Positions 31,625-35,976 of a stretch of DNA of 35,976 bases are shown here, one piece after another. The stretch is from Candidatus Poribacteria bacterium. Lineage in GTDB: Bacteria; Poribacteria; WGA-4E; WGA-3G. Every line of letters starts with the position of its first letter. Position 1 is the stretch's first letter. The notes below the pieces were generated by a model. It saw nothing but the letters and a program-made list of their open reading frames with translations, did no database searches and had not been told where the DNA came from. Made by a program: the position numbers and the translations under genes. The stretch is taken from NCBI GenBank assembly GCA_022820835.1, contig JAJEET010000155.1:1-35976 (forward strand). Direction: 5' to 3'.

Positions 31625-32416
31625 GTGGCAATTGAACTCTTCTCTATCGGCACCGAGTTGGTGCTTGGGCAGATTCAGGATACCAATGCCCACTGGATTG
31701 CACAGCAGATTCTTCAGATCGGTGGCGAGTTACGGCGCGTAACGATGTTACGCGACAACGCCGAAGAAATGTACGAGGCACTGGAGTCCTCCGTCAAGCG
31801 CGAGACATCTCTTATCCTCACAACAGGTGGGCTCGGACCGACACCCGACGATATGACCGTCGAAGTCATCGCATCTCTCATCGGTACGAAACCTATCGTG
31901 AGCGAGGAAACCGTCGCAGACTTTCGGAAACGCCGCGAGATGTCAGAGAACGATCCGATCAGTGAAGCACTCATGAAAATGGCGATGGTGCCTGAAACCG
32001 CTACCGTCTTGCAGAACCCAGCAGGTTGGGCACCGTGTATCAGCGTTGAACATCAAAGTACAACGCTCATGATGATGCCGGGACCCCCACGCGAGATGAA
32101 AGCGATCTTTGAAACCTATATACAACCGTTGATTGCTGAACGCTACCGCGCAGAGATTACCACAGCGCGGGTCTATGTCAGTATGTTTGAAGCCGAAGTT
32201 TCACCACTCATGCAAAAGGTGATGGAACGCTACCCAGACGTCTATCTAAAGGCGTATGTCTCACTCCGCAACGCGGATACAAATATGATGCCGGTAGACT
32301 TAGTCTCGACAAGTGCGGATAAAACAGATGCCGAAATGCAACTGCAACTCGCAGCCGACTATTTCGGTGAACTTGTCGTTGAAACCGGAAAACATTTTAG
32401 TCTTGAAGACGAATAA
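31625..32416 (+). CDS. CinA N-terminal (MoCF-like) domain protein
   Basis: 263 aa. Begins IELFSIGTELVLGQIQDTNAHWIAQQILQIGGELRRVT and contains LILTTGGLGPTPDDMT and MMMPGPPREMKA, the conserved MoaB/MogA-like fold of competence/damage-inducible protein CinA. Full CinA (about 410-420 aa) adds an NMN deamidase domain of about 160 residues; it is absent here. The N-terminal domain in CinA has been linked to ADP-ribose or NAD recycling. GTG 31625 follows AAAGGAGG. It stands in a plus-strand run with the esterase and IF-1 gene. Confidence 0.85.
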   Translation: MAIELFSIGTELVLGQIQDTNAHWIAQQILQIGGELRRVTMLRDNAEEMYEALESSVKRETSLILTTGGLGPTPDDMTVEVIASLIGTKPIVSEETVADFRKRREMSENDPISEALMKMAMVPETATVLQNPAGWAPCISVEHQSTTLMMMPGPPREMKAIFETYIQPLIAERYRAEITTARVYVSMFEAEVSPLMQKVMERYPDVYLKAYVSLRNADTNMMPVDLVSTSADKTDAEMQLQLAADYFGELVVETGKHFSLEDE

Positions 32417-32514
32417 TAGAGGCACGTTCCAAGTGTGCCAATGTGTGCGTGTTTTTTATTCACTCTCACGAGAATCATTAGAATCACGCACCTACAAAAA
32501 AGGAGATTTATACT

Positions 32515-32883
32515 GTGAATCGCAGACCCTCTGGAAATAGACGCAAGCCGCGACCGCGAAAAGCGAAGTCGTCGCGCAAAAACCAGAAAACCCAACCTAA
32601 ACAGCGAACGGATGCTGATGACAATCTTGACGTTAAGTCTGAAACCGAAAAAGAGGAAACGCCGACCACGAAAAGCGATAAAATTGAGGTTGAAGGTACC
32701 GTCGTAGAACCTTTACCAAATGCAATGTTTCGAGTCGAACTGGATAATAAACATCAGATCCTTGCACATATCTCCGGCAGAATGCGGAAGTTTTTTATTA
32801 AAATTTCGCCGGGTGATAAGGTGACTGTTGAACTATCGCCTTATGATCTCACACGAGGACGTATTACTTATCGGAAACGGTAG
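32515..32883 (+). CDS. infA: translation initiation factor IF-1 with basic N-terminal extension
   Basis: 122 aa. The C-terminal 70 residues align by eye with IF-1: KIEVEGTVVEPLPNAMFRVEL, HQILAHISGRMRKFFIKISPGDKVTVELSPYDLTRGRITYR, the OB-fold S1-like domain that binds the 30S A site. The first 52 residues are an Arg/Lys-rich then acidic extension not found in ordinary IF-1 (about 72 aa). GTG 32515 has AAGGAG 9 bases before it and no later start is available ahead of the domain, so the extension should be real. Confidence 0.9.
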   Translation: MNRRPSGNRRKPRPRKAKSSRKNQKTQPKQRTDADDNLDVKSETEKEETPTTKSDKIEVEGTVVEPLPNAMFRVELDNKHQILAHISGRMRKFFIKISPGDKVTVELSPYDLTRGRITYRKR

Positions 32884-32984
32884 TTTTTTAGATAGGTGTA
32901 TCGGTTCGGTTGATGTCCTCATTTTCCAAGTGTGTCTATGTATGCCGCGCCGACCACTTCCGCAATACTATTGGTGAACTTCCT

Positions 32985-33800
32985 ATGAAACCTGCCGCTT
33001 TGGTTTATATCAATAGTGCCGATGAAAAGGAGACCACTCGGCTACTCGATGCTATCGCAGCGAAACGGGAACAGGTGGAGGAACTCACCGTAACAGTCGA
33101 GGAGCTCAAGTCGGAAGTTGATGTTTTTCAGCGTCGCTATAACGCGCATATCAGCCAGTATTACCTCGAACTTGATAGGGTTGAACTCGAAGCGCAGGAA
33201 TATCGGCTCCGACTCCAGTTACGACGAGAAAATGTGAATGAAGCAGAAATAGAGGCACGCGTAGAATCCTGCTTCAAAGCGAGCCGCGCACGTGTTGACG
33301 CGTATGAAGAAGTAGATGAATCAGAGTCAACATTGGAAGCAGAGCAACTCCCGGCTTCTAAAGCGAAGCACTTGCAAAATCTCTATCGTAAACTCGCCAA
33401 ACGGTACCACCCAGATAAAGCCGTTGATGCCGAAGAACAGAATAGACGCGAGCAGCTGATGCCGCTCATCAATCGGGCATATCATGAACAGGATATTCAG
33501 ACCCTTGAGCGGTTAAGCCTCGGTGAAACAGAACCACATATCGCCGAAAAGACATCTGCTGAAAAACGGGCAGCCTTACAAGCGGAACTCCGAAGCCTCA
33601 ACCGTGCTACAAGTGATTTGCGTTTAGAAATAAACCGAATCAAGACCGGACGCACCTACCAATTGAAGCAACAGGTAGAAAACGCAAAGAAAGCCGGGAA
33701 AGACTTACTCTCTGGACTAGCGAAGGATTTGGAACGAAAAGTCAAAGCGAGCCGCACGCATCTCGAACGCCTGATGAATATGTGGCACCGCACACAGTGA
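32985..33800 (+). CDS. coiled-coil protein with internal J domain
   Basis: 271 aa. A heptad-rich region (about 16-105) is followed by a J-domain segment (about 125-180) with LYRKLAKRYHPDKAVDAEEQNRREQLMPLINRAYHEQD, including the HPD motif (142-144) that stimulates Hsp70 ATPase. A second coiled-coil region (about 195-260) ends the protein. It would act as an Hsp70 co-chaperone. ATG 32985 is chosen (GGTGA upstream); ATG 32913 is in frame and possible, adding 24 residues. No zinc-finger or substrate domains of DnaJ are present. Confidence 0.85.
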   Translation: MKPAALVYINSADEKETTRLLDAIAAKREQVEELTVTVEELKSEVDVFQRRYNAHISQYYLELDRVELEAQEYRLRLQLRRENVNEAEIEARVESCFKASRARVDAYEEVDESESTLEAEQLPASKAKHLQNLYRKLAKRYHPDKAVDAEEQNRREQLMPLINRAYHEQDIQTLERLSLGETEPHIAEKTSAEKRAALQAELRSLNRATSDLRLEINRIKTGRTYQLKQQVENAKKAGKDLLSGLAKDLERKVKASRTHLERLMNMWHRTQ

Positions 33801-33835
33801 TCCCACAACGTCCAAGATAATTTAAGGAACTCAGC

Positions 33836-34570
33836 ATGCAACTTAAAGACAAAGTCGCTATCATCACCGGGGGCGGACGCGGTATCGGCAGAGCCATCGC
33901 CATCGCTTATGCAGCCGAAGGGGCGCGCGTCGTCATCGCTGCCCGGAACACCACACAACTTGATGAAGTCATCGCAGAAATTGAGGCAAACGACGGTGAA
34001 GTTCTCGCAGTGCCAACCGATGTACGCCTCCGTTCGGAGGTGGAAAACCTCGTTCAGAAAGCCGTTGACCACTTCGGACGGATAGATATCCTCGTCAATA
34101 ACGCAGGTACCAATCCGAGGGGTCCGTTCTTAGATTCTACAGATGAAGAGTGGGAACTGGGGTGGCAGATTAATGTGATGGGTGTTGTGTACTGCTGTCG
34201 TGCCGCCTTAGCGGTTATGAGACAGCAGGGGAGCGGCAATATTATCAACATCGGTTCCGGTATGGGGCAGGTCGGACGCTCGAATCTCAGCGTCTATTGT
34301 GCCTCCAAAGCCGCTCTACACGGATTAACGCAGTCGATCGCAGAAGAGGTCTGGGAAGACGGCATCATTGCGAACGTGCTTATCCCCGGTCCCGTGAAAA
34401 CGGAACTTTCAAAACCGGCTTGGGAAAATTCAGGAACTTTCAGAGCACAAAGCGATCCGTGGAAGCAACCGGAACAGGTTGTCGCATCGGCACTTTTCCT
34501 CGCGACGCAACCCCCTGCGACCGGCATGACAGGTCAAATTCTCAGCATCATGCGCCGCAACAGCCCATAG
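33836..34570 (+). CDS. short-chain dehydrogenase/reductase (FabG-like)
   Basis: 244 aa classical SDR. Cofactor motif TGGGRGIGRAIA, NNAG motif in ILVNNAGTN, catalytic Ser in IINIGSGMGQ, Tyr/Lys in YCASKAALHGL, and PG-P motif VLIPGPVKTEL. The C-terminus is a little unusual (TGMTGQILSIMRRNSP in place of the common NVDGG end). It probably reduces a keto group with NADPH or oxidises an alcohol. ATG 33836 follows AAGGA. It is convergent with a dehydrogenase, 12 bases apart. Confidence 0.9.
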   Translation: MQLKDKVAIITGGGRGIGRAIAIAYAAEGARVVIAARNTTQLDEVIAEIEANDGEVLAVPTDVRLRSEVENLVQKAVDHFGRIDILVNNAGTNPRGPFLDSTDEEWELGWQINVMGVVYCCRAALAVMRQQGSGNIINIGSGMGQVGRSNLSVYCASKAALHGLTQSIAEEVWEDGIIANVLIPGPVKTELSKPAWENSGTFRAQSDPWKQPEQVVASALFLATQPPATGMTGQILSIMRRNSP

Positions 34571-34582
34571 AAGCGTCGTCTT

Positions 34583-35674
34583 TTAGAGTGGGAATGTAAC
34601 GCGTCGCCCCTCTTGTGTGGAACGATACGCACCCAACACCATCTCCACTGAAACGCGTCCATCTTCCACCGTAACATCGGGTTCCGTGTCGTTCTTTAGG
34701 CAATCAATAAATGGACGCGGCACCTCTGCGAGCCGTTCCCCGTGACCCTTCGGAATTGGAATTCCCAAGTCCTTCCATGACGGTTCATCGCGCGTATACA
34801 ACTTAACCGCAACGGCATCTGATGGACGCGGGATATTACACGACGGTGCGTCGCCGTAGTTCTGTATGACCACACCTTGGTCGCCATAGATTTCGGTCGT
34901 ATTTTCACCGGCAAGTGTCACAGAAGTATTCAGCAAAATCGCCATCTCACCCCCCGCGAACCTGTAGACGGCTAATCCCGTGTCGTCCGGTGAAACATCC
35001 GTCAAAATATTATCAATTTCGGCGACAACACTCGTCGGTTTACCGAGCATCCAATGGATAAAATCGGTCGCGTGAGAGGCATCGTCCATGAACATCCCCA
35101 TATTCTTCTCTGGGTCGATATGCCACCGGCTGGGCCCTGTTACAAAAGCCTCGTTGAACAGCACATTGATACAGTGTCGTCGGCGCAGCACACCGATTTT
35201 ACCGAGCACGCCGCTGTCAATGAGTTCTTTCATCGCTATGTTCGCCGGGTCGCGTCGCATCTGATACCCCATCATAAACTTGACACCCGTCTTTTCTACG
35301 ACCGCCGCGATTCGATCACAATCTTCTAACGTCAGTGCCATCGGTTTCTGACAGAGGATATGTTTCCCTTCCGATGCTGCCGCCGCTACCATCTCGGCGT
35401 GCCCATTCGTTTCGTTGGTCACAATCACAGCGTCAATCCCAGGATGGGTGACGACATCTTCGAGGTGCGGTGAGTAATCCATGCCGTATTGTGTTGCTGC
35501 AGCTTCGCCGCGTTCAACGTTGTCGTCCCAACAGGCGACGAGTTGGACATCGTCAAACGTCTGCATCCGACTGCAGTAAGCGTTGGCGTGTCCGTGTGCA
35601 AAACTTATGATACCGATACCGACTTTCGGCGCAGCTTGCAAGCCGAAACTTGCTAAAGAAAAGTTTGTTTCCAT
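34583..35674 (-). CDS. Gfo/Idh/MocA-family oxidoreductase
   Basis: 363 aa. N-terminal Rossmann domain (VGIGIISFAHGHANAYC) and the catalytic segment ILCQKPMALT, with QKP in place of the usual EKP but the Lys kept. The C-terminal domain has MDDASHATDFIHWMLG, where the Asp/His residues fit the active site. A sugar or polyol dehydrogenase of unknown substrate. The stop of the PIN-domain gene lies 4 bases upstream of its start, so the two genes are close enough for one transcript. Confidence 0.85.
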   Translation of the reverse strand: METNFSLASFGLQAAPKVGIGIISFAHGHANAYCSRMQTFDDVQLVACWDDNVERGEAAATQYGMDYSPHLEDVVTHPGIDAVIVTNETNGHAEMVAAAASEGKHILCQKPMALTLEDCDRIAAVVEKTGVKFMMGYQMRRDPANIAMKELIDSGVLGKIGVLRRRHCINVLFNEAFVTGPSRWHIDPEKNMGMFMDDASHATDFIHWMLGKPTSVVAEIDNILTDVSPDDTGLAVYRFAGGEMAILLNTSVTLAGENTTEIYGDQGVVIQNYGDAPSCNIPRPSDAVAVKLYTRDEPSWKDLGIPIPKGHGERLAEVPRPFIDCLKNDTEPDVTVEDGRVSVEMVLGAYRSTQEGRRVTFPL

Positions 35675-35678
35675 TCTG

Positions 35679-35976
35679 TTAAGTTATCCAATTTGTAAGT
35701 ATCTGTTGTGAATCGAGTTCGGGGTTAAAAATTTGTAAGCCTTCCGCGCGAGCCGCTCGGAGAAGGCGTTGGTCTGAGGCGACGAGTACCAACCTATCGT
35801 CTGTACTGCGAAGTGCTGTCGCTGTGTCTAAAGCAGAACGTAAAACCATTGCATCCACACTATTGAGTGAATGCGTTTCAATCAAACGGATTGAATCCCA
35901 GACAAGCGGATCTGGAACCGAGATTTTCCTGAAGTTTGATTGATTATTAATGATTTCATGATCTAAGTGTCCAGTA
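35679..35976 (-). CDS. PIN-domain (VapC-like) protein, partial at window edge
   Basis: Only the C-terminal 98 residues lie in the window; the frame is open to base 35976. They read VPDPLVWDSIRLIETHSLNSVDAMVLRSALDTATAL and LVLVASDQRLLRAARAEGLQIFNPE, the second half of a PIN ribonuclease domain with conserved Asp in VDAMVL and ASDQRL. Such proteins are toxins of type II toxin-antitoxin pairs. The antitoxin, if any, would lie outside the window. The in-frame TTG at 35885 is not the real start. Confidence 0.75.
   Translation of the reverse strand, partial: TGHLDHEIINNQSNFRKISVPDPLVWDSIRLIETHSLNSVDAMVLRSALDTATALRSTDDRLVLVASDQRLLRAARAEGLQIFNPELDSQQILTNWIT

Noticed and set aside
1..35976. tRNA or rRNA genes
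   Set aside because: No cloverleaf-compatible sequence with a GTTCGAATC-type T-loop, and no rRNA signature, was seen by eye on either strand; a tRNAscan-type run would settle this.

Overview
The window reads as chromosomal DNA of an uncultured bacterium. The best guess is Candidatus Poribacteria or a near relative. The reasons are gene content (several Gfo/Idh/MocA dehydrogenases and xylose-isomerase-like TIM barrels, DUF4159, DUF1015, a selenoprotein N homologue fused to a thioredoxin domain), consensus sigma-70 style promoters in AT-rich gaps, and REP-like palindromes between genes. This lineage call is inference from memory; no rRNA is present. No tRNA, rRNA, CRISPR array or intact transposase was seen.

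Layout. 1-2.9 kb: a lipoprotein with an NTF2-like domain, then a TonB-like/DUF4159 protein behind a likely sigma-54 promoter. 3.1-9.9 kb: a redox locus. It holds a TPR-thioredoxin protein, a 62-aa permease remnant, a BlaI-family repressor, a BlaR1/M56 membrane protease whose C-terminal thioredoxin half is separated by a one-base frameshift, and a selenoprotein N-like protein with an in-frame UGA, a bacterial SECIS-like hairpin and its own thioredoxin-like domain. The two promoters carry the same paired palindromes, so they probably form one BlaI-type regulon. 10-12 kb: a sugar isomerase/epimerase and a convergent dehydrogenase. 12.1-13.3 kb: a full-length but degenerate EF-Tu paralogue. 13.4-16.5 kb (minus): sugar-binding protein, one permease, hisA. 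16.7-18.6 kb: FmdB zinc ribbon, CDF metal exporter, ferritin-like protein. 18.6-22.8 kb (minus): dehydrogenase, a decayed defence-like patch (Abi-like remnant, TIR/deoxyribosyltransferase-like protein with a small basic partner, deleted DNA methylase), and an SDR. 22.9-26.5 kb: coaE, then a molybdate operon modA-modB-(Gly/Asp-rich membrane protein)-modC on the minus strand. 26.7-34.6 kb (plus): TIM barrel, possible nuclease-like protein, cysteine synthase, DUF1015, esterase, CinA N-terminal domain, IF-1 with a long basic leader, J-domain protein, SDR. 34.6-36 kb (minus): another dehydrogenase and a partial PIN-domain toxin.

The most interesting system is the 3.1-9.9 kb locus. A BlaR1-like protease appears to have exchanged the beta-lactam sensor for a thioredoxin-like output or sensor. 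It sits in one operon with a UGA-containing SelN-thioredoxin fusion and shares operator architecture with a second thioredoxin protein, which suggests a thiol or redox-responsive proteolytic switch. The second point of note is the EF-Tu paralogue that has lost the NKxD guanine-specificity motif.
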